Of a stretch of DNA of 64,000 nucleotides, positions 26,516 through 37,244 are shown one piece after another. Under the pieces are notes generated by a model, which made no database searches, had not been told where the DNA came from, and saw nothing but the letters and a program-made list of their open reading frames with translations. Source of the DNA: Lophium mytilinum (lineage: Eukaryota > Ascomycota > Dothideomycetes > Mytilinidiales > Mytilinidiaceae); the NCBI GenBank assembly GCA_010093605.1, contig MU004195.1, positions 1,011,736-1,075,735 of the forward strand, in the 5' to 3' direction. A program made the position numbers and the translations under genes. Positions within the stretch are counted from its first letter, which is position 1. The number at the start of each line of letters is the position of its first letter.

Positions 26516-27982
26516 GTTGAAGGCGCGTATGGTGGTGTTTGGATTTGTTTGCCTGCAGGAGCTCAAAGCTCGAGATGACTGTTTTCGAGGTGACGTTGGA
26601 GGGGCAGGTTGGGCTATTTTGATTGGCTCAGCGGAAAGAATTAGGCACAACCTCACAGCGTCTATCTGAGTAACACTTGAAGAGATTCAGATTCACTTAC
26701 GTTTGTATACAGTAGTTTAGCACCCCTTGAGGTACGCTGGCACATCACCAAGAGTAGGAAAGGTTATCATGTATCAATGAGGTTTTTTATAATGGATTCC
26801 AACTCCCTCCAATTCATATTCTTACACTTTCTTAAAAGCTATGCTGAAGTCGGGGTCAGACCAATGTAAAGAAGTCTCAGCCGTTTCAATCATACCAAGT
26901 ATCACTCCAAAGACACAGAGATTTGGAATATTGATTCCATTGATCATAGATACCTAACTACCCAAGCACCACCGACCTACTAGCCAAGTATCAGCCAATC
27001 CACCAAATCCAACCTCAACAAAGTGATCAGATCGCAGTATCCAGCCAAAAGTAAGCCCGCAGGTCAGTCAAGTCAAGAGTAAACCCAGCCATACCATCCA
27101 TCCAAACCCAATCCGTCAAAGTAGTCCTCAAGAGAAAAAAGCAAAGAATCCTGCCACAGCAGCAAAGAGCCGCATCCGTCAGAGTCACACCACAATGGTC
27201 GTAGTAGTGTACTCCAATCGCAAGGATCCTCCCAATTTTTCAAGATCGTTTGCAGAAAGAGTAAAGTGAAAATCACAAGGAGCCGCCGACCTTGTATGTT
27301 CAGAGAGTAGTAAGGAAAAAGAGAGTTAAGAAAAAGGAAAGGTATTCAAGACCCTCAAGTAAGAAGCAGACCTATCCATGGTGAGGCCGCTCCTGAACAG
27401 CTTCAAGCTGTTTGATGAGGATTTTCCATATGCAATGCTCGCAGTGACCGCAGGCCGAGGAAAGAAAAAGCAAGTAGCAAAGACAACAGCAGAAGAAGCA
27501 AAATGGGTGCAGTTAGTCCGATGTCGGAATGGGGAAGGGTGAAAAATCCAGGTAATGCAGGTGATAATGTTGTCGTTTGCCGGGGAATGGTTTTGTACAA
27601 GCAGATCCATGAAGCCATGTAGAAGAAAGTGTGCTGACCAGTCCGAGCGACTGAGCCAGTCCGGTACGCCCCCCATGCCTCGTTAGTATACAGGAGGATG
27701 CAGTGATGGTCGCCAGGGAATCGCCGCTTTTCCGATCGATAAGGGAAAGCTTGCTGGATCTAGTGGTGACAGCGGCCGTAAAAGTCGTAAAGGTGCTGCG
27801 CTCTCGTTTGATTCCCGGAAGATGATGCAAGATCCAGACAGGAAAGAAAGGAAGGTCTCCTGACATCATGATGGTTTTTGAGGGAACAGGTTTTTTGGAC
27901 GAGCTTGCTATTTTGGATCCAAGGAGAAAGGAGCCGTGAATCATAGAGAAGTTCGTTACGTCGTGACGAATTGGAGACGAAC
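26516..27982. other. Intergenic: TMA64 upstream region and probable 3' UTR of the PUF gene
   Basis: Both neighbours read leftwards. Minus-strand frames at 27,326-27,676 and 27,513-27,944 lie just after the PUF stop and look like chance frames in a 3' UTR. I did not see a clear PUF-site copy (TGTA.ATA) in this UTR on the minus strand. No RNA gene recognised. Confidence 0.5.
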
Positions 27983-30900
27983 TCAGAAGAAGCTCTGCTG
28001 ACTGGAAGAAGATCCCTGGCCGCTGCCATAGTAGCCCTGGTGTACAGTGTTTTGGAGATGGCTAGGCAGAGGCGGGTTGGACAGACGATGCGGCTGTGGG
28101 GAAACGATGTTAGCTCCATAGGCGTTGCCAGCGGTGGCGTACATCGGGGGAGGGCTGTAGTACGAGGACACAGCGGAATGCTGTCCAGTAAAGGCAGGAG
28201 GGGACTGGCTGGCAGCGATAGAGTGCGGGGAGACTTGACCAGAAGTATGGCCTGAGACACGTCCGAGGGCAATCTCGCGCTCCTGAACCTTGCTCTGGAT
28301 GCGACGACCATAGGGAGTCTGGCGGATCAAGGCCAGGTATGGGCGGATAGCGTCGACGAGCTGGATGGTCTGGTCGTGAGGAGCATACTCGAGAGCAGTC
28401 TGAACGACGTAGTTGGCGAAATTGTCGCGAAGAAGCTTCTCAAGCTCGTTGGGGTCGAGCAGCTCATCGATCATGATGCGCTTGGTCTCGGGGTCCGCGA
28501 CGCGGATGCACTTCTCGATGACATTGGAGCTGAACTTCTGTTTGGACAAGGGGGCGACCTGACCACGGAAGCCCAAGCAGAGAGGTTGGGTAAAGTCAGC
28601 CTCGTTCAGATCAAGGATGTACTGAACGACGTAGTTGCCGAAGGGATCCTGGACCAGAGCGATGCTGTTGGCAGTGATCTGGCGGACAAGCTTGACCTTC
28701 TGCAGACCGGAAGCGTGGTCGATGCAGCGCTGAAGGACACAGCAGCCGTGGCGGTGGGTACCCACGATGATGCAATGCTCTCCGACCGCGTCGAAGATGA
28801 ACTGGGCGTCCGCAGCCTTGAGGTGGTTCAAGCACTTCTGAATGACATGGTTGCCGTTCAGATCCTGGATGAGGTGCACAACGCGACCGCTAAGGTGCTT
28901 GATGATCACATCAATCTAGTAGAGTTAGCAAGAGTAGTCAGACAGGAGAGTGGGAAGGACATACCTGTTCACGAGTGGAGATGAACTCAATCATCTTCTG
29001 CAGAGCGCGAGTTCCATGCTGGTTCAGAGCGATCTGAACAATGGAGGGAGCCGCATTCTTGACCAGAACAGTGCGCTGCTCATCGTTCGTGTACTCCAAC
29101 AGCTTCTGGCACAGGTAGTTGCCGAAGGGATCTACGAAATAGTTAGTGAAAGGTAGTCAAGAAGCAGAAGACAGAAGAACTTACCAGTCATCAGCTCGAT
29201 CACGAAAGGGTTGGTCTCGCGGAAGATGATCTCCAGATGCTCGGGGTTCTTGCCCTCAAGCTGCTTCTGCAGGAATCGGCAGCCATGCTGGTCCTTGCAA
29301 AGCTGGTGGATCTCGTGGCCAGACATAGTCTTGAGATCAAGATGGGCGAATCGGTTTTGATCTAAGAAAGAAATTAGTACAGGCGATCTCCAGAAGTCAA
29401 CAAAACTAAATCTCGCAAGTGTACCCTCACCGTTCTGCATGCGACGATTCTGAATGACTCGAGCCTGAGAATCCTGGAAGCGACCTTGAGGTCCGTAGTG
29501 GTGCTGGTAAGACTGAGGACCAGGACCGTACTGGTTGTAGGGGCCCTGCTGGTACATGCCAGGCTGGTAGTTCATCTGCGGAGCACCGAGCTGCATACCC
29601 TGGAAGCCCATGTTGAGCATGTTCATGCCATTGGGCATACCGTTGGAGCCATTGTTGTAGCTGCCATAGCCACCGTAGGCCGAGGGGGTGTTGTACTGCG
29701 AAACCGGAGAGGTGATGGCGTTCAAGGTAGTCATGGTAGACACGCTCGGGGAGGACGTGATTGGTGCGTTGAAGGGAGCAGCGCTGGCGTGCAGGTTCGA
29801 ACGAGGCTGCTGGCGATACGGAGATTGGAGAGTCAACTCCTGCTCCTGGACGCGACCGTTGCCGTAATCCTGGCTCTGGCGATGGTTGGGAAGGCGACCC
29901 AGGCTGGCATTGTGATTGTGGAGGTGCTGCTCAGCGTGAGTGTTGAAGGCGCCGGAGCCATTGGAGAGGCCATTGTTGCCGTTGCCATTCTTCAAGGTAG
30001 GGATGTCGTTGGTCGAGTACGAGGCCTGCAACTTCGGGAGACCATTGGTTGACGCGCCGTTGGTGGTGATCGACTGGAAGCTGGAGCGCTGGGACTCAGT
30101 GCTGCTGTACGGGCTGAACTTGGACTCCATAGAGTGGCGGTTGACAGACTTCTTGGGAGTGGTCTGCTGAGCAACCTCGCCGAAAGCACCATTGCCAAGC
30201 TCATACTCCTCCGGCTGGGTGGTCCTGCTGAAGGTGTTGACGGGCAAGCTGAGCTGCGAATGATGACGATGGGTAGTGGAGGGCGCGTTCCAGCCGTTGT
30301 CGCGAGAATCCGAGGAAGACTGCTGCGAGGTGGCAAGATCCAGAGCGTACTTACCATGCTCGCCACGGAGCATGACGGGGAACTTAGTCTGGTCGTGGTC
30401 CATCTGCTTGAGGAAGGTGCTCTCTGGTGAGGTCACAGAGCGGAGACCATTGCGATCGTGGCCATCCTCGTCGCGAAACAGGAAGTTGGTCGTATCGACC
30501 TGTCCGAGGACATGGTTCAGGCCAGGCAGGTCAGCCTGCATGTTGCCCTGAAGACCGCGCTGTTCCTGCGAAGTGACAGGCATGGAGAGACGATTCAAGC
30601 TATCGCGGACGTTAGAACTAGTCGTGCAGGCTTTTGAAGCGCCAAACGCGAAGGAATGAAGTGACGTGAGTAAGGAATGCAAAGTAAAGATGGTGTAGGA
30701 AGAAGGAAGAAGGTGGGGGTTACACGACGTTAAGTACGTAGTCGAGGACCAGGCAAGATCCGATAACAGATAAGAGGTGAAGGTGCAAGTGAGGAGTGAG
30801 ATTGAGGCTGCGAGCGGAAAGAAGGATAGATGGTGCAAAGCCGAAGGCCAAAATCTTGCCAGGCACATGATGAAGGTAGAAGTGAAGTTGAAACAGCGGT

Positions 30901-32321
30901 GAGAACAGAGGCGCTTTGAAATGGAAAAAGAAAATGGAGACGTACGATCGAGGAGGGGGCGGGCTCATCATGGACATGTAGCGGGCGTGGTCGTAGCGAT
31001 CTTCGTTCTCCTCGTCGGAGTTGCGACGCGAGCCGGGCATAGACTTCGAAGGGAGCAGGGAGCTAGTCGAAGTCGCGGTGGTCTGGGCAGAACCAGAGCG
31101 GCTCTGGCGGTTGGCCATGCCAGTGGGAGCAGTGAAGCCGTTGAGGGCTCCGTTGAGGGCTCCGTTGAGGGTAGAGTTCAGGGAGAATCGATTGCTGCCG
31201 GGGCGTGAGAACTGGGTAGGGAATCCGTGGTCGTGGAACTCGGGGGGAGTAGTGGGCTCGGACTGATGGCCTTGGCCAGAGAAGCTAGATCGGCCCATCT
31301 CGCGGGTGACTTCGTCGGAGTCGGCGTTGAGGCGGTTTTCGTAGAGAGCCATCTCTGCGTCGAAGCGTCTACGCTGTTCGCGAAGATATTCGAACTCGAG
31401 TTTCTTCTTTTCAATCTGGGAGGAGGCGTTAGCATCTGATTGAACTGAGAAGACGAAGAAAGCGGAGTCTGCGAGCAGGTCTGAAGTGGTGGAAGGATGG
31501 GACTCTTGGAAGCCGAAAGACGGCCAGCGGAGTGGGAAAGACGGTGGAGACGAGATCTTTAAGCAAATCAACAGATCTTCGCAGAGAAGACTGCAGACAA
31601 GCTGAGGAAGCCCGAGAGGGAGGATTCGTAGGTGGAGTAAGAGTCGAAGAGAGGCTCTTGGGCGAGTATCAGACCGCTCGTGCGAGATCTGGTGGAGGAA
31701 GAGGAGATCTCGGGGTACTTACAACCTGTAACTTGTGATAGGTCTGTTCCCAGAAGATGTTAGCTCTAGTATCAATGTTTTCACGAAGCAGGCAGGCAAG
31801 CAGGCAGGACGACAGTTGATGATGTGAGGAAGGTGGAAGGAGGTGGGCAGCTGGCAATATATATGACAGACACAGGCGAGAAAAAGCCCGGGCCACTCGT
31901 GAGTGAAGGTGGCGGCCAGTTTGGCCAGTTTCCAGGCGCCTTTGGAGAGTGAAGTGACTAGCGTCTTATTGTTCCCCTCTCACACAATAGCAACACAAGC
32001 AATTGCCCGGGGAAGTGTAGGAAACGCGGTCTCTCGGCTTACCGCGGTGGTGAACTCTGCGGGCTCGGCGGCCTGGCGACGCTGCTGGCCAATTGGCGAC
32101 AACGGGGTGCTCTGCAGCGTGGGCACGGTATTTGTGGTGAAGCGACGGTGGAGAGTAGCCCGGGCGTCATTCACCTGCTGGGCATTGTGGCCTTGCAACT
32201 GGCTGCCCACGCCGCGGAGGGGACTCGTGATGGGCGGGAACGACGAGTCGTCGCGCGGGGATTGGGGGTTGCGGAAGCGCAGGTCGTCCTGGCGGTCTCC
32301 CAGGCCGGTGGAGAAGGCCAT
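27983..32321 (-). CDS. Pumilio-family (PUF) RNA-binding protein, Puf3/PUM-like
   Basis: Seven exons, 32043-32321, 31723-31743, 30946-31415, 29431-30617, 29185-29361, 28965-29131 and 27983-28915, encode 1,077 residues. The N-terminal 650 are low-complexity (Asn, Gln, Ser, Gly) with a short charged coiled-coil-like stretch near residues 94-130. The Pumilio homology domain is at about 655-976 with eight repeats. RNA-contact helices read CRFLQ, NYLCQ, TRALQ, NHVIQ, CCVLQ, NYVVQ, SNVIE and NYVVQ for repeats 1-8. By the known PUF code this predicts a UGUANAUA-type site in 3' UTRs, as for yeast Puf3 and animal Pumilio. Such proteins recruit deadenylation machinery and control mRNA decay or localisation; Puf3 acts on mitochondrial-biogenesis mRNAs. 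The 21-nt second exon and three introns of about 300 bp are odd for this genome. An LNGA tripeptide-like repeat comes from a 12-bp tandem repeat near 31,141-31,170. Confidence 0.9.
31141..31170. repeat. 12-bp tandem repeat inside the PUF coding region
   Basis: The unit ttgagggctccg occurs twice plus a partial third. On the minus strand it codes for repeated LNGA in the disordered N-terminal part of the PUF protein. Confidence 0.75.
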
Positions 32322-35010
32322 GGTGGTCTATATGGATGTGGGCTGGCAGAGAGAAAAGAGTCAGCGCTGGGTTCCGTGGTTGAGTCTCGAGTCAACCGCG
32401 TATTGGGATGCGAGGTTGGCAGCGGTGTGGAGGCACGAACAGCTACGACAGCGGCCGCGCAGCACTCGAGGGATATGCGACAGGCTCGAGGGACCGAATA
32501 CTCACAGAGGAACGCGGATAGAGGGCGGCGCCCTGGTTGAAGCTTCTGGGCAAGCAGTGGTGGTGTCTGAGGTGGTCGTAGTTACGACGAGGTGGGAACG
32601 CCGTCGCGCTGGGGTTCAGTGGGCTCCAAGTGCCCCGTGCGGACTCTCACGCTGTTCAGGCCTCAGGATGGCCAGCACTCGAAAGGACAGGGCGGCGATT
32701 TGGGGGAGGGTATGCAAACTACAAATACAGTACAATATGTGGGTTGAGGACAGTCACGTCGCCAGCGGAGGGACCCTAGATTTCCTGCAAGCCATAGGAA
32801 AGAGCGGCGGACCGCCCTAATCCCCGCGCGCTCCTACTTGTGCAGCAGTAGCAGCCTCACCACGTCCTCAACCACGGCCGCATAGCTAATTACCACTCCA
32901 CCTGCGTACGCCTGGAGCCGTCCGCCTTCCAATATTCACGTCCCTTGGACCACTCCCGTCTCGAGCCTCGAGATATTGGAAACCCCCGCCGCCGAACAGC
33001 CTCCGCCGCATTCTGACAGGCAGCATTCTGGGCCTCGACGTCCCATGTCTGTCTAGAGGGGGGAAGCCGGGCCTCAGCGTACCGGCCACTCACAGCGGCC
33101 AATTCAACGTCATCCTGTGCACTCGGAGTGCCAGCAGCGGCCCCAATGGCACGACGCAGATCTCTGCGAGCCTGGCCAGCGAGGCAGCATGCCAAAGATA
33201 TGGGCCTCCGCCATCGCGCCCCGGTTCCGACGGGAGGCGGACGAAGAGAGGGGCAGATGCATAGAGCAATTCGAGGGTCCACAGTTGGCATGCAGATGCC
33301 CGTGTCCAAGTCCTCTCCGCCCCTCGAGTTCAGCAGCAGCTGGCTGTCTCCACGCACGCTTGAAGCGCCAGTCACAAAATCAAGAGCCAGCAAGTGCTTC
33401 GTCAAGCGAGTCAAGTTTGCTGCCCGTACCGACGTTGACAGCAAGCGCCCACTGTGTGACCCCCCGCCCTCTCACTCCCCGGCCGCGCATCTAGGACCCA
33501 TCCCATGGCACGCCCAGCGCTCTCTGCGGCTGCAGTTCCAGTTTCGTTGAGGGCTTCGCGCTGAACGCCTCCGCCCCGACCCCGGAGTGGAGAGGCCTCG
33601 AGGCGTGCAGCGTGCAGGCGGCCCCTCTGTAGCCGCACAAACGTGATCCTTCACCGCTCCTCAAACCAGACAACCGCCATGTCGTTTCCGCCGAAGCACG
33701 CTGTCGGGCCCTGGACTAGCCCCGAACAGCCCTAGCTCTGGCCCGCACCGACCGGCGGACATGCCGTTATCGATAGCGATGTGTTTCAGAAGCGGCTGGG
33801 CGGGTGGGCCAATAAGAGGGGAAGTGACAGCGCTGTGGTGAGAGGTGACGAGTTGCGGAGGGGCACCTTGCTCCAGCGCTACCTAATCAATGCTCTGACG
33901 AGACGCATGAATATAGCAGAGTATTCGCTATCTGAACCTTCTTTATTACGCTTTTCTGTTGCAGCATTGCAGCCTCAGTTTCACCCCTCACGTCCTACGC
34001 CCCGCCGCCTCATCTCCTCCCCCTCCCAACCCACGCCCCACCAGAGGCGGAGAATCCCAGCACCCAGAACCCAGGGCTCTCTCAGTCGCCGACCGCGCTG
34101 GTTCGACTTCGGCTTGACGCTGAGCCGGCGCGAACCTGTGGCCGGCTCCCGTGCCGGCCGATGTCGCCATGCCATCCCTGGCCTGGCCTGGCCTGATCTA
34201 GTCACGGGAGATTCCACTACCGTTCGTTAAGGTTTGTGGTTCGCATGCTTAGATAAGGTATATCTAGAATATTTAGAGAGACATCGGTCTGTGGGTCTGC
34301 AAGAAACGCGCATACAGGTGTTCGCATTAGATCTATTGATAGCAGCCGCTTTAGTGCTGTCTCAACGACGTGTGTGCTGCGAGATAAAGCGGGCGTAAAT
34401 TCATTTTAAGCTTTTAGCAGACTTCTTGGACTGCAGTAGCCGCATGAAAATACCTACAATGCGCCTGCCAAGAAGAGTATAGAAGACACGTACTATTTCA
34501 GGCCACGCATTTCGGCAAGAATTTTGTGCCTTATGGACCAGACTGAGATCAGAACTATATAAAAGCACACCTTGGCAAGCTGCTTTTACCTTGCGTGTTC
34601 GAGCGCATCAAGTCACTCCTAGGTACATATCAACCAAATATGTGCGGCCGCCTGACAGCTCGGATCCAGGCCCGCTGTCACAATGATACGTCTATTGATT
34701 AGATAGGAGTTCGTCGTTTTCAAAAGTAAACAAATTTTCTAGGGAGTGCCTCCGACATCAGTGTGCTTCGGCATTTTATTTGGGGATCAAACAAGGATCG
34801 CAGTTCTGGAGACCGCGAGGTGAGCCTGTTTTTGAATCCCCACAATTTAATTGCTTAGCTGCTGTCAAGAATGCTCCGAAATTCAGGGGCGTCATCGAGA
34901 AATAAAATAAGATGTAGAATTACAAGAATAAATAGTAGATCTGGACCATTTTGACACCGGAAAGAATGCGTCAACGCACCGCTCAAAACACGAAAAAGAG
35001 ATGTTGTGTC
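32322..35010. other. Long GC-rich intergenic stretch upstream of the PUF gene
   Basis: About 2.7 kb without a gene I can support. It probably holds the promoter and long 5' UTR of the PUF gene (32.3 to about 34.2 kb, GC-rich) and the 3' flank of the ankyrin gene (34.2-35.0 kb). Frames at 33,117-33,550, 32,890-33,444 and 33,781-34,230 have the arginine-, proline- and alanine-rich look of chance frames in GC-rich DNA. Confidence 0.45.
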
Positions 35011-37244
35011 TTAGAAGTTTTGTACACAAGTGCGTAAGTCAAACAGTCTGCCATGTGAAGCACAAGTTTGGGCGAGGAAAAGCCATAGAAAAAGGACGAT
35101 GGAGATAACAGGAAAGCAACTCGACACGCAATGCACCGCAAGAAGACTGCGGCATCGCCCAGTACTCCGCTCGGTGGGTTCGTGCCGTTTCGATTCCATT
35201 GGGCTCTCCAGATTTTGACCGATGCATAAAGGGCTAAGATATTGCACAACGGCCTCGGCTTTATGAAGCGCTGCGACCTGCAAAGGTGTTCTCAAACCCT
35301 TATCCAAAGAAGTAAGGTCGCTCGCGGCCCCGACTGTAAGAAGCTTCCTCACAGCATCGATCTTGCCCTTTGAAGCGGCATGGTGCAGCACAGTTCGACC
35401 TTCGAGATCAGCCGCGCGTAAGATGAAGCCGCGTTCGAGCAAGATATCGATCGTTTGGGTACGACGACTCTCCGTCGCATAGTGTAAGAGAGTTCGTCCT
35501 CGCCAGTCGGGTCTAAAGGCATTGGTGTCTGGATGGTTGAGGAGGTAGCCTATCACCTGTAGATTACCTCTTTGAAGAGCGAGGTGAAGAACCGTTCTTC
35601 CTTCTTCGTCTGTGTTGGAAAGAGAGGCAGGGTCAGCGTGGAGACATCGATGAATATCTATTAGTTTGGAGCTTTTGGTCCAAGCAACATAATGCGCAAT
35701 GCTCATGCCTTCATCGTCTTGAATCGTGTTATCAAGATCTTCTTGGTGATACTGGATGAGCTGCTGAGAGGTCTCGCCGAAGAAGTAGTGGAGAGGCGTT
35801 CGTCCAGCTATGTCTTGATGGCCTAGATCGGCTCCGGAGCCAAGAAGACATTGAGAGACTTCGTAGCCGCGATCGTGTCTCACAGCCATGTGAAGCGGGG
35901 TTCTAGAACCATCGGTCAGTCGAAATTATTACAGTAGCGTTTCCCGTGAGAGCGAGTTTGTTTACCTGCCGAAGTCGTTTTCAGCATTTACAGGTACGCC
36001 TGCGCGGACGAGCTCTTTCACCATATCGTAATGATTGGCTCGCGCAGCTATCTACGTTTTGATTTAGCTTCCTTGAAAACATAGCTAGATAGATAGAAGA
36101 ATAACGAACATGTAGTAGTGTGTCTCCGTACACGGTTGTGTCTGATATACCAACTTTACGAGCAGCAAGCAACTGTCTCAGAAGAAGCCAGTCTCCCTTC
36201 TCGCAAGCCAGATAGGCAGAGCTGTCATATGGCAGGAAGGCTGAGTTGGATATATCCCACTGGATCTTGAACCGAAATGGACGAAGTGATTCGTACAGTC
36301 CAAATATCGAAAACGATACTTGTCTAGGAACCACGCGACCTACTCGGAGTTTGGACGAAATGCAGAAAGCTTCTCGAAAAGGGAGCCGCTTGTATATAGC
36401 CCGTCCTCTTTCAGACCAACACCTGACGATCACAGACCCTATGCGGAGTTCCGCTGATAGAATTCGTCCTCCAAATGCACTCGAGTGTTGGACTCTGTAA
36501 CTCACAGGCTCAGAGACAGATGACAGGTATGTGTTCAGTCGCTTTGATAAAACGTTTTCTGAAAGAGTGTTGCATTTAGAACTCGACGCGGATTGTTCCT
36601 CCAGAGTTAACGCCGCCTCGTAGCACTGCATGCAACTTTCGTGGTTCTGTATATTCTGCGAATCATGTTTACTAGGATTGGCAGCGTACTGTGTGCATAT
36701 AGCTGGTGGTACAGGTATTGGCACCAAAGTGTGTTTGAACATCTTCATCATTAGTTCCCTTAAGTCATGTTAGCGTTGCTCTATGGATAAATGAGGAAGA
36801 GAACAAGACAACAAACAGTTCTGTGGCAGACACCGCACTAGAAAATATAGTATTCCATCTGTCCAGCGAGCTATAAAACTTATGCATCTCTCTGTCCGAC
36901 AGAAGCCATTTACATCTCTCCCATATGTGATGCACCCGGCCTCGGTCAAGCATATTCGCTTTTCTTTGCACCTTGGACTTGATGACTTCGATTTCTAGAA
37001 TGAATTGTTTTATGTTCCCTCGCAGTGCTCGGTCCAGTTGCAGATCTGGCGGCAAATCGGGGCTGTCATATACTCGAATAAGATTCGATATAGTCTGATG
37101 CAGACATTGTAATTTGGCGGTTTGAGACTGGATTTCGACGGGCGCGTCCGAGATATCGCGAACGAAGTGATGGAGGAACTTGCAGGTGTTACCAGCAGCC
37201 GCAAGCAGTGTCAGCAAGCTGGCCATGACTGATATTGGATCCAT
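35011..37244 (-). CDS. Ankyrin-repeat protein with fungal STAND-like N-terminal domain
   Basis: Four exons, 36817-37244, 36110-36758, 35966-36051 and 35011-35902, encode 684 residues. The start MDPISVMASLLTLLAAAG plus a helical stretch resembles the N-terminal domain placed before NACHT or ankyrin parts in fungal NLR-like proteins (HeLo-like/PigL_N type); no NACHT or Walker motif is seen. The middle (about 145-335) is unassigned. From about 340 come ankyrin repeats, for example GDTLLHIAARANHYDMVKEL, GRTPLHMAV, GRTPLHYFF, GRTVLHLALQRGN, GRTLLHYATE and GRTVLHHAASKGK, to about residue 600. The C-terminus has a hydrophobic run (FPVISIVLFLWLFLA) that could be a membrane segment or an unspliced tail. 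Fungal relatives are linked to non-self recognition and cell death, but that role is only inferred here. Confidence 0.75.

Noticed and set aside
31903-32820. A 305-codon plus-strand frame over the PUF 5' end
   Set aside because: It runs antisense over PUF exon 1 and its promoter, has GC-driven composition and no recognisable domain.
33117-33550. Overlapping plus- and minus-strand frames in the GC-rich PUF upstream region
   Set aside because: Several frames are open at once on both strands, rich in Arg, Pro and Ala, as expected for GC-rich non-coding DNA.
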